Below are positions 8,265-14,600 of a DNA stretch of 14,600 nt, piece by piece; positions within the stretch are counted from its first letter, which is position 1, and each line of letters opens with the position of its first letter. The position numbers were made by a program, and so were the translations under genes. The notes under the pieces are model-generated. The model did no database searches. It saw only the letters and a program-made list of their open reading frames with translations, and was not told where the DNA came from. The stretch is from Porticoccaceae bacterium UBA1117 (lineage in GTDB: Bacteria; Pseudomonadota; Gammaproteobacteria; Pseudomonadales; Porticoccaceae): positions 1 to 14,600 of the forward strand of contig DCBC01000126.1 in assembly GCA_002313335.1 (NCBI GenBank). The letters are read 5' to 3'.

Positions 8265-8265
8265 A

Positions 8266-8562
8266 ATGCCTGTCTATCAGACGCCTAGTTTTTTCTCGAC
8301 GCCTTTGCAAGTGGCGACAGTTTGGTTGTCGCTTGTTATCACGGCGATATCGGTGGCATATGTCAGTCACCTATGCCGAGAACAATACGCTGAGTTGGTT
8401 AGTTTAGAGGCTAGCGCTAACCAAATGCAGATCGACTATGGCAGATATTTACTTGAGCAGAGCGCCTGGGGTTCACTGCAACGCATAGAAACATCGGCGG
8501 TTGAGAAATTTAGTATGCATAGTCCAAAATCTGCTGAGATTGTAATTGTTAGAAACCCTTGA
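8266..8562 (+). CDS. ftsL: Cell division protein FtsL
   Basis: A 98-residue bitopic membrane protein, shorter than E. coli FtsL (121), with the usual layout. A short cytoplasmic tail is followed by a membrane segment at about residues 15-34 (VATVWLSLVITAISVAYV), then a periplasmic part with heptad-like hydrophobic spacing (residues 40-75) that would form the coiled coil. FtsL joins FtsB and FtsQ in the divisome and passes the activation signal to FtsW-FtsI. Sequence conservation is low in this family, so the call rests on size, topology and position between rsmH and ftsI. Its ATG is one base past the rsmH stop, implying coupled translation. The cytoplasmic tail is much shorter than in E. coli. 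Confidence 0.9.
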   Translation: MPVYQTPSFFSTPLQVATVWLSLVITAISVAYVSHLCREQYAELVSLEASANQMQIDYGRYLLEQSAWGSLQRIETSAVEKFSMHSPKSAEIVIVRNP

Positions 8563-8587
8563 AGACGCAGTATTGACGTATTTAAAG

Positions 8588-8599
8588 TCACTTTAGTGA
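8588..8599. repeat. Small inverted repeat in the ftsL-ftsI gap
   Basis: TCACT-TT-AGTGA is a 5-bp inverted repeat with a two-base centre, in the only sizeable gap between neighbouring genes of this cluster. A TTGACG at 8573-8578 could be a -35 element, but no -10 sits at normal spacing. The repeat is too short to act as a terminator, and function is not established. Confidence 0.3.
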
Positions 8600-8619
8600 T
8601 GTAAAGGTAGATTAAAAAC

Positions 8620-10362
8620 GTGGCCAAAAAATCGGAACAGGCAGTTATTCCAAAGTGGCGTTACTATTTAGTAATGCTGTTTTTGGCTTCTCTGCCTCTG
8701 GTACTTTTAGTCAAAATCGCACAGTTACAGATTCTGCCAAGCCACGAGCGCGGAGTAGATTTTCTTCAAAACCAAGGCGATAATCGGTCTATCCGCAAAG
8801 CGATTATTCCTGCCTATCGGGGCGTTATTACCGATCGGAACGGAGAGCCTCTTGCTGTTAGTACACCAGTGACAGCGATCGTAGTAAATCCTCAGCAAAT
8901 CCAAAATAAGGATATTGCCAAGCTAGCTGAGGTTATGAATCTTTCAGAAGCTCAACTGAAGAGTCGACTAAACCGTTACCACAAAAAGTCATTTATGTAT
9001 TTGGCACGACAGCTTCCCAAAGCGCAAGCAGATCGTATTCTCGAACTTAATATTCTCGGTATCTCAGCACGTAGAGAATATAAGCGGTTTTATCCCGCAG
9101 GTGAGGTTACTGCCCAGCTAGTAGGCTTTACCGATATTAATGATAGCGGGCAAGAAGGGATGGAACTCGCCTATGACACTTGGTTGACCGGCGAGCCAGG
9201 CGCTAAAAAAGTTGTGCAGGATCGTGCTGGTCGAATAATTAATGATATCTCGCTTATCAAGGCGGCACGATCCGGTGAAGACTTGAGGCTTAGTATTGAT
9301 CTTCGAGTTCAGTATGCAGCCTATCGAGCGCTTAAAAAAGCGGTCAATATGCACAATGCTAAATCTGGGTCTGTAGTAGTACTTGATGTGCAGACAGGCG
9401 AAGTTCTTGCGATGGTCAACCAGCCTTCATTTAACCCCAATGATCGTAGCAAGTTACGTCAAGATTCAATACGCAATCGCGCTATTACAGACTTAATGGA
9501 GCCTGGGTCCACGGTGAAGCCATTTACCATGCTGGCGGCACTTGAAAGTGGAATTTTTTCTCCTGAGAGTCTGATCAATACCAGCCCTGGGTATCTCAAA
9601 GTCGATTATAAGACTTTCGTTGACCCCCGTGATTATGGAGAACTAAGTCTGGCTGGTGTGCTTGCAAAATCAAGTCAGGTAGGCACCACTAAGATTGCCT
9701 TGGAGCTTGACCCGGACTTTACCCGCGACCTATTTCAGCGGGTTGGGTTTGGTGAGGTCATCGGTAGTGGTTTTCCTGGTGAAACCTTAGGTACCTTGCC
9801 GGCGTATCGAAAATGGGATCAGGTTACTCAGGCAACCTTTGCGTTCGGTTATGGCTTAAGCGTTTCATCATTGCAGCTAGCCAGAGCTTATGCAGTATTG
9901 GCTAATGACGGAGTGCGTAGAGATGTATCTTTAGTTGCTCTTGATTCGGAGCCAGAGAGTTTGAGAGTCATTGATGCTGAGACGTCACAAAAAGTAAGGC
10001 ATATGCTCAGAGCTGCTAGCGGGGTTAGCGGGACTGGCAAAAGGGCTATGATCGATGGCTATTCAGTGGGGGGTAAGACAGGCACTCTACATAAGGTCAA
10101 GGCCGGAGGCGGTTATGATGACAATCGCTATATGTCATTTTTTGCCGGATTATCACCGGCTGAAAACCCACGCTTAGTCACCGTTGTAGTTATTGATGAA
10201 CCAAGCAATGGTATTTACTTTGGAGGCTTAGTGGCTGCGCCAGTATTTTCTGAGGTTACAGGTAGTGCTTTACGGTTATTGCAGGTTACTCCTGATCAAA
10301 TAGATACCAACCGGTCGGTAGCGGGTATTCCTAAGTTGAACAAGAAGCGAGGTGAATCATGA
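8620..10362 (+). CDS. ftsI: Peptidoglycan D,D-transpeptidase FtsI (penicillin-binding protein 3)
   Basis: A 580-residue class B penicillin-binding protein (E. coli 588) that crosslinks septal peptidoglycan in complex with FtsW. A membrane segment lies at about residues 14-36. The pedestal domain starts with the RGVITDRNGEPLAVS block (residues 67-81). In the transpeptidase domain, the SxxK motif is STVK at 297-300 with nucleophile Ser297, and KTGT lies at 486-489. The SxN motif reads SSQ at 351-353, with Gln in place of Asn (codons tca agt cag), which is unusual against E. coli SSN. The start is GTG with AAAGGT at 8603-8608 upstream. The gene is 57 bases past ftsL and overlaps murE by four bases (ATGA). 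Confidence 0.97.
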   Translation: MAKKSEQAVIPKWRYYLVMLFLASLPLVLLVKIAQLQILPSHERGVDFLQNQGDNRSIRKAIIPAYRGVITDRNGEPLAVSTPVTAIVVNPQQIQNKDIAKLAEVMNLSEAQLKSRLNRYHKKSFMYLARQLPKAQADRILELNILGISARREYKRFYPAGEVTAQLVGFTDINDSGQEGMELAYDTWLTGEPGAKKVVQDRAGRIINDISLIKAARSGEDLRLSIDLRVQYAAYRALKKAVNMHNAKSGSVVVLDVQTGEVLAMVNQPSFNPNDRSKLRQDSIRNRAITDLMEPGSTVKPFTMLAALESGIFSPESLINTSPGYLKVDYKTFVDPRDYGELSLAGVLAKSSQVGTTKIALELDPDFTRDLFQRVGFGEVIGSGFPGETLGTLPAYRKWDQVTQATFAFGYGLSVSSLQLARAYAVLANDGVRRDVSLVALDSEPESLRVIDAETSQKVRHMLRAASGVSGTGKRAMIDGYSVGGKTGTLHKVKAGGGYDDNRYMSFFAGLSPAENPRLVTVVVIDEPSNGIYFGGLVAAPVFSEVTGSALRLLQVTPDQIDTNRSVAGIPKLNKKRGES

Positions 10363-11978
10363 TCGGATTTGCTGCGCAACCTAAGATTTTATTATCTAAC
10401 CTAATTCAGGGTTTAAATTTATCCAAAAAATGTCCTCGATTATCGGTTAAGGGGTTGGCTTTAGATAGCCGCAATGTGCAGCCAGGCTTTATATTTTTTG
10501 CGCTCAAGGGTCTCAAAAAAGATGGAATGAACTTTATTCCCCAAGCTATTGAGCGGGGTGCGATTGCCATTTTGACAGAGTCGGACACTGTAAATGATTT
10601 GCGTGTTACTCAAATTAATAAAGGTTCTAAATACTCGATTCCAACAATAGGTATAGAGCGACTATCTGAGGCCGTCTCGCTTATCGCAGGACGTTTTTAT
10701 GGTGATCCAACCGAAAGAATGACAGTTGTGGCGGTTACTGGTACCAATGGAAAAACAACTTGCGCTCAGCTTTATGCGGATTTGTCATCACAAGTAAGTG
10801 CCCTCGCTAATGCCTCATATGAGGATCATAAAACGGGTGTTGTCGGAACATTGGGTCATGGTATAGCCGGTGAAAAGGTCGCTATAGATAACCATCTGGA
10901 TCTAAGCGCTGGAGAAATTTTAGCCTCGCCACTGACAACACCCGATGCCATTACTATGCAGAAAATTCTCGCCGATCTGCAAGTGGCAGGCTGCGATACG
11001 GTTGCTATAGAGGCCTCCTCCCATGCATTAGACCAGGGTCGAATTTCTAGTATTGCTGTGGATACTGCAATCTTCACCAATTTGAGCAGAGATCATCTTG
11101 ATTATCACGGTGACTTAGCGGCTTATGCCGACGCAAAGCGCAAACTATTTAAAATGCCTAGCCTGAAAAATGCGGTGATTAATATCGATGATGCTGTCGG
11201 CAAAGCTATATTCTCTGATCTTGACCCTAACATACGTGCGATTAGCTATAGCTTAGAAAATATTACCGCCGACATTTACTGCCAAGCACTACATTTTTCT
11301 CCAATGGGTTTTCGTGCACTTATTCATACGCCCTGGGGTTCTGGTGAGATAGTGTCTAGGCTTTTAGGAAAATTCAATTTATGTAACTTACTGGCAGTTA
11401 TTGGCGCTTTTGTCATTCAAACAGATGAATCAGAATCTAATACTTTCTCCAAAGTATTAAAAATAATACCAACCCTAAACTCTGTCAGCGGTCGGATGGA
11501 GTTAATCGATAATGTAAATGGGCCCGCGGTCATTGTTGATTATGCTCACACCCCAGATGCTTTGGAGAAGGTACTAAAAACATTACATCTACATTGTAAA
11601 GGCTCTCTTTGGGTAGTCTTTGGATGCGGCGGCGATCGGGATATTGGTAAGCGCGCTGAGATGGGTGAGATTGCTAAAAGTAATGCCGATAGGGTTATTG
11701 TGACCTCAGATAATCCGCGCACGGAGTCAGCGGGAAAAATCATTCAAGATATCCTCGTCGGTTCTACAAAAGACGTCATTGTTGAGGTTGATCGCAGAGC
11801 TGCAATTAACAGAGCTATTGGTGATGCAGGTGAAGACGATATTGTATTGATTGCCGGCAAAGGCCATGAAAACTATCAGATCTTAGGCGTCGAGCGGCTG
11901 CCCTTTAGTGACCAAATTGAAGCTCGACTTGCGCTCCGTGACACAGCCGATACAGATACCTTTGGGGGTCACCTATGA
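10359..11978 (+). CDS. murE: UDP-MurNAc-L-Ala-D-Glu:meso-diaminopimelate ligase
   Basis: A 539-residue cytoplasmic Mur ligase (E. coli 495) that adds the third stem amino acid. ATP-binding TGTNGKTT is at residues 127-134, TTPDA at 193-197, EASSHALDQGR at about 218-228, and NLSRDHLDYHGD at 241-252. Lys260 is the likely carbamylated lysine. VVFGCGGDRDIGKR and DNPR (451-454) follow; DNPR is the established signature of meso-diaminopimelate selectivity, fitting a Gram-negative wall. Extra length against E. coli lies mainly between the P-loop and the EASSHA block, as two added segments near residues 145-160 and 172-195, plus a few N-terminal residues. Its ATG overlaps the ftsI stop and its TGA overlaps the murF start, both by four bases. 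Confidence 0.97.
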   Translation: MIGFAAQPKILLSNLIQGLNLSKKCPRLSVKGLALDSRNVQPGFIFFALKGLKKDGMNFIPQAIERGAIAILTESDTVNDLRVTQINKGSKYSIPTIGIERLSEAVSLIAGRFYGDPTERMTVVAVTGTNGKTTCAQLYADLSSQVSALANASYEDHKTGVVGTLGHGIAGEKVAIDNHLDLSAGEILASPLTTPDAITMQKILADLQVAGCDTVAIEASSHALDQGRISSIAVDTAIFTNLSRDHLDYHGDLAAYADAKRKLFKMPSLKNAVINIDDAVGKAIFSDLDPNIRAISYSLENITADIYCQALHFSPMGFRALIHTPWGSGEIVSRLLGKFNLCNLLAVIGAFVIQTDESESNTFSKVLKIIPTLNSVSGRMELIDNVNGPAVIVDYAHTPDALEKVLKTLHLHCKGSLWVVFGCGGDRDIGKRAEMGEIAKSNADRVIVTSDNPRTESAGKIIQDILVGSTKDVIVEVDRRAAINRAIGDAGEDDIVLIAGKGHENYQILGVERLPFSDQIEARLALRDTADTDTFGGHL

Positions 11979-13372
11979 TACCTGAGATGTGTTTGACCGA
12001 TGCAGCGTTACGATTTGGGGGTACGTTACTCAATCCTGATGGATGTTTCTCAGCAGTGTCCATTAATAGTCGCACCACTAATGCGGGTGACCTTTTTGTG
12101 GCGATCGAAGGTGAAAACGTCGATGCCCATAGTTATCTGCCTAATGTTGCAGATAAGGTGTCAGGCGCTGTCGTTTCTCGACATGATAAAACGCTAAATA
12201 TTCCTCAGTGGGTTGTCCAGGACACAACAAAAGCGCTTGGCGATTTAGCGCAGTTAAGGCGGGAGCGTTTTGAGGGAACCGTTATTGCTCTGACCGGCAG
12301 TTCTGGTAAGACCTCGGTAAAAGAAGCTATTTCGATGATTCTGTCGCAGGAAAATAATGTCCATATCACCAGCGGCAATTTAAATAACCACTTTGGAGTT
12401 CCACTGACCTTACTCGCCATGGATTCACTGGCTGAGATAGCGGTAATAGAAATGGGCGCAAGTGCAGTGGGCGAAATTGATTATCTCTGCTCCATAGCCA
12501 AGCCAGATGTTGCTCTGGTTAATAATGCTCAGACTGCGCATATAGAGGGTTTTGGTAGTCTGGAGGCTATCGCCCTAGCAAAAGCGGAAATTTATCAGAG
12601 TCTAAGAGTTGATGGGACTGCAGTGTTGAATCTCGATCAGCCTTGGATTGCACAGTGGTTAGACATAATTGGCAACCGCAAGTGCATTAGCTTCTCTATG
12701 ATAGATCCGAGCGCTAACTTATTTGCCAAAAACATTACAGATACTGGCGATGGTTATTTTAGTTTTGTTCTCTGCATTATGCCTAAACAGGGTGAGCCCT
12801 CTGAGGAAAGCGCAGTGCGGCTAAATAACCCAGGGGCACATTCCATTAGTAATGCTCTGGCTGCGGCTGCCTGTGCATTTGCTGTGGGAGCCAGTTTAGC
12901 TGAGATTGTCCGTGGCCTAGAAAATACTCTATTAATTCCTGGTCGCCTACAGCGCAAGGTGTTATCCAGAAAAAGTGTCGTCATTGATGATAGCTACAAC
13001 GCTAATCCTGAATCTTTTAAGGCCGCTATTGACGTGTTGTCGATGTCTAGTAGCTATCGAATTCTTGTTATGGGTGATATGGGCGAGCTGGGGGACCAAA
13101 CCGAGGAGTTACATCGAGAGATCGGCGGGTATGCAAAAAAATTGCAAATCGATGCTCTTTACTCGGTTGGTGCCAATAGCGCGATCGCTAGTAAGGAATT
13201 TGTGGGTCAGCACTTCCCAACCCAAAGGTCATTAATTGATTCACTCAAGATAAAAATTATAGAGCTAGAAACTTCGCATGAAAATATAACCATTTTAGTA
13301 AAAGGGTCGCGAAGCTCAAGTATGGAACATATTGTTCAAGCATTGATCAGTGGAGAAAAAAGCTCATGTTAG
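11975..13372 (+). CDS. murF: UDP-MurNAc-tripeptide:D-alanyl-D-alanine ligase
   Basis: A 465-residue cytoplasmic Mur ligase (E. coli 452) that attaches D-Ala-D-Ala and so completes the UDP-MurNAc-pentapeptide. The substrate-binding N-terminus includes [17 protein letters not shown] (residues 30-46). ATP-binding TGSSGKTS is at 107-114, followed by [14 protein letters not shown] (134-147), [18 protein letters not shown] and, in the C-terminal half, [10 protein letters not shown] (338-347). [10 protein letters not shown] (366-375) and [10 protein letters not shown] (443-452) are further family hallmarks. It is distinguished from MurE by lacking DNPR and having the LNNHFGVP block. The start overlaps murE by four bases (ATGA), and the end overlaps mraY by seven. 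Confidence 0.97.
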   Translation: MIPEMCLTDAALRFGGTLLNPDGCFSAVSINSRTTNAGDLFVAIEGENVDAHSYLPNVADKVSGAVVSRHDKTLNIPQWVVQDTTKALGDLAQLRRERFEGTVIALTGSSGKTSVKEAISMILSQENNVHITSGNLNNHFGVPLTLLAMDSLAEIAVIEMGASAVGEIDYLCSIAKPDVALVNNAQTAHIEGFGSLEAIALAKAEIYQSLRVDGTAVLNLDQPWIAQWLDIIGNRKCISFSMIDPSANLFAKNITDTGDGYFSFVLCIMPKQGEPSEESAVRLNNPGAHSISNALAAAACAFAVGASLAEIVRGLENTLLIPGRLQRKVLSRKSVVIDDSYNANPESFKAAIDVLSMSSSYRILVMGDMGELGDQTEELHREIGGYAKKLQIDALYSVGANSAIASKEFVGQHFPTQRSLIDSLKIKIIELETSHENITILVKGSRSSSMEHIVQALISGEKSSC

Positions 13373-14448
13373 TTTGGCTTGCCGATTATCTTAGTCAGTT
13401 TTATAGCCCTTTCTCGATGTTTCAGTACTTAACCCTGCGCGGAATTTTTGCTGTTCTAACGGCTTTAGTGATTAGTTGGGTATTTGGGCCTATGGTCATT
13501 CGCAAACTGAATGATTTACAAATGGGTCAGGCAATTCGCAGTGATGGGCCTCAAACACATCTAAGCAAGGCTGGCACACCCACTATGGGCGGCGCTTTAA
13601 TTCTTTTGGCCATATTCGTTAGTACTCTACTTTGGGCTGATCTGGGCAATCGCTATATATGGATAGTGTTAGGAACAACCTTAGCCTTTGGGCTGGTTGG
13701 CTGGGTCGATGATTATCGTAAGGTAGTAGAAAAAAACCCACGCGGATTACCGGCGCGATGGAAGTATTTGTGGCAGTCGATTTTTGGTTTGACCGCAGCA
13801 ATAACACTCTACTATACGGCGCAGACGCCCGCGGAAACTGAACTCATTGTGCCATTCTTTAAAAATGTAGCCCTATCGATGGGACCTTTTTACATACTAT
13901 TTACCTACTTTGTCATCGTCGGTACTAGTAATGCTGTGAACCTCACTGACGGACTGGATGGTCTGGCTATTCTGCCCACGGTTATGGTCAGTGGTGCACT
14001 AGGTCTCATCGCTTACCTTACGGGTAATTATCAGTTCGCTGATTATCTTCAAATACCTTATATAACCGGTGCAGGTGAGTTGCTAATTATTAGTACCGCA
14101 ATCTGTGGTGCTGGGTTAGGTTTTCTTTGGTTCAACACTTATCCAGCCATGGTATTTATGGGCGATATCGGCGCACTAGCCCTCGGTGCTGCGCTTGGTG
14201 TGATGGCAGTTATTGTGCGGCAAGAGTTTGTTTTAGCGATTATGGGAGGTGTGTTTGTAATAGAAACTCTCTCAGTAATCTTGCAGGTAGCTTCATTCAA
14301 ATTGACAGGTAAGCGCATCTTTAGGATGGCACCTTTACACCACCATTATGAGTTAAAAGGCTGGCCCGAACCGCGTGTAATCGTTCGTTTTTGGATCATC
14401 ACTGTTGTACTAGTGTTGATTGGCTTAGCGACTTTGAAAATTAGATAA
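13366..14448 (+). CDS. mraY: Phospho-N-acetylmuramoyl-pentapeptide-transferase
   Basis: A 360-residue polytopic inner-membrane enzyme, the same length as E. coli MraY. It transfers phospho-MurNAc-pentapeptide from UDP to undecaprenyl phosphate, making lipid I, the first membrane step of wall synthesis. About ten hydrophobic segments are visible. Key blocks: [10 protein letters not shown] (residues 67-76), GWVDDYRKV with Asp115-Asp116, [13 protein letters not shown] (189-201), [15 protein letters not shown] with Asp267, and the histidine run in [16 protein letters not shown] (320-335). All catalytic positions appear intact. GGAGA at 13352-13356, inside the end of murF, is the ribosome binding site. 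The ATG at 13366 lies seven bases inside murF, and murD begins three bases after the TAA. Confidence 0.98.
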   Translation: MLVWLADYLSQFYSPFSMFQYLTLRGIFAVLTALVISWVFGPMVIRKLNDLQMGQAIRSDGPQTHLSKAGTPTMGGALILLAIFVSTLLWADLGNRYIWIVLGTTLAFGLVGWVDDYRKVVEKNPRGLPARWKYLWQSIFGLTAAITLYYTAQTPAETELIVPFFKNVALSMGPFYILFTYFVIVGTSNAVNLTDGLDGLAILPTVMVSGALGLIAYLTGNYQFADYLQIPYITGAGELLIISTAICGAGLGFLWFNTYPAMVFMGDIGALALGAALGVMAVIVRQEFVLAIMGGVFVIETLSVILQVASFKLTGKRIFRMAPLHHHYELKGWPEPRVIVRFWIITVVLVLIGLATLKIR

Positions 14449-14451
14449 AAA

Positions 14452-14600
14452 ATGGCAAATGTAATGACAGAGACTAATCTTGTGAACCGCAGTGTAGCGA
14501 TCCTTGGCATGGGTGCCACGGGTCTCTCTGTGGCCCGCTATCTGTCAGTTAAGGGTGTGTCATTTAGTTTGTTTGATAGTAGAGCGGAGCCGCCAACTCT
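14452..14600 (+). CDS. murD: UDP-MurNAc-L-alanine:D-glutamate ligase, N-terminal fragment cut by window edge
   Basis: The first 49 codons are visible. They read SVAILGMGATGLSVARYL followed by a Ser-Leu-Phe-Asp strand and SRAEPP, which match the Rossmann-like UDP-binding start of MurD (GxGxTGLS and DxRxxPP patterns). MurD adds D-glutamate to UDP-MurNAc-L-Ala, the step before MurE. The ATP-binding and C-terminal domains lie beyond the window. I take the ATG at 14452, three bases after the mraY stop. It has no clear ribosome binding site, so translation probably depends on coupling; an in-frame ATG at 14464 is an alternative. Position after mraY matches the standard gammaproteobacterial order. 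Confidence 0.92.
   Translation, partial: MANVMTETNLVNRSVAILGMGATGLSVARYLSVKGVSFSLFDSRAEPPT

Noticed and set aside
1..14600. Search for a defence system, mobile element or novel operon
   Set aside because: Every frame longer than about 80 codons that is not a shadow belongs to a known core gene or the small DUF5062-like gene; no insertion sequence ends, direct repeats or foreign-looking cargo were seen.

Overview
This window looks like core chromosome from a gammaproteobacterium. PurL, MltF, MraZ, RsmH, MraY and the RNase P RNA all read as close relatives of their Escherichia coli and Pseudomonas counterparts. The tadA-mltF-purL order and the rnpB-mraZ adjacency are both, as I recall, Pseudomonas-like arrangements. 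A marine lineage near Cellvibrionales or SAR92 is plausible but is only inference. I see no mobile element, CRISPR array, tRNA, phage gene or sign of recent transfer.

Layout. Positions 1-243 hold the 3' end of the tRNA adenosine deaminase gene tadA. It converges on mltF (240-1694, minus), a periplasmic lytic transglycosylase, and their stop codons overlap. A 160-base divergent gap follows, then purL (1858-5742, plus), the large single-chain FGAM synthase of purine synthesis. Next is a small conserved gene of unknown role (5799-6059). The RNase P RNA gene rnpB (about 6100-6481) follows, with a strong intrinsic terminator at 6501-6530.

A 327-base gene-free stretch then holds inverted repeats and, at its 3' end, the presumed Pmra promoter with a three-unit MraZ operator. 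From 6858 to the window edge runs the first part of the division and cell wall (dcw) cluster: mraZ, rsmH, ftsL, ftsI, murE, murF, mraY and the start of murD. Most junctions are tight (gaps of 0, 1 or 3 bases, overlaps of 4, 4 and 7), so translational coupling is expected. The exception is the 57-base ftsL-ftsI gap.

The dcw genes cooperate. MurE, MurF and MurD build the UDP-MurNAc-pentapeptide, MraY loads it onto undecaprenyl phosphate, and FtsI crosslinks the product at the septum with FtsL in the divisome. MraZ is the cluster's transcriptional regulator and RsmH methylates 16S rRNA. MltF, at the other end of the window, cleaves the same polymer.

The window is mostly ordinary and I found no convincing undescribed system. 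Points worth a second look are an SSQ in place of the SxN motif of FtsI, the MraZ operator, the repeats upstream of it, extra segments in MurE, and the joining of the purL locus to the dcw cluster.
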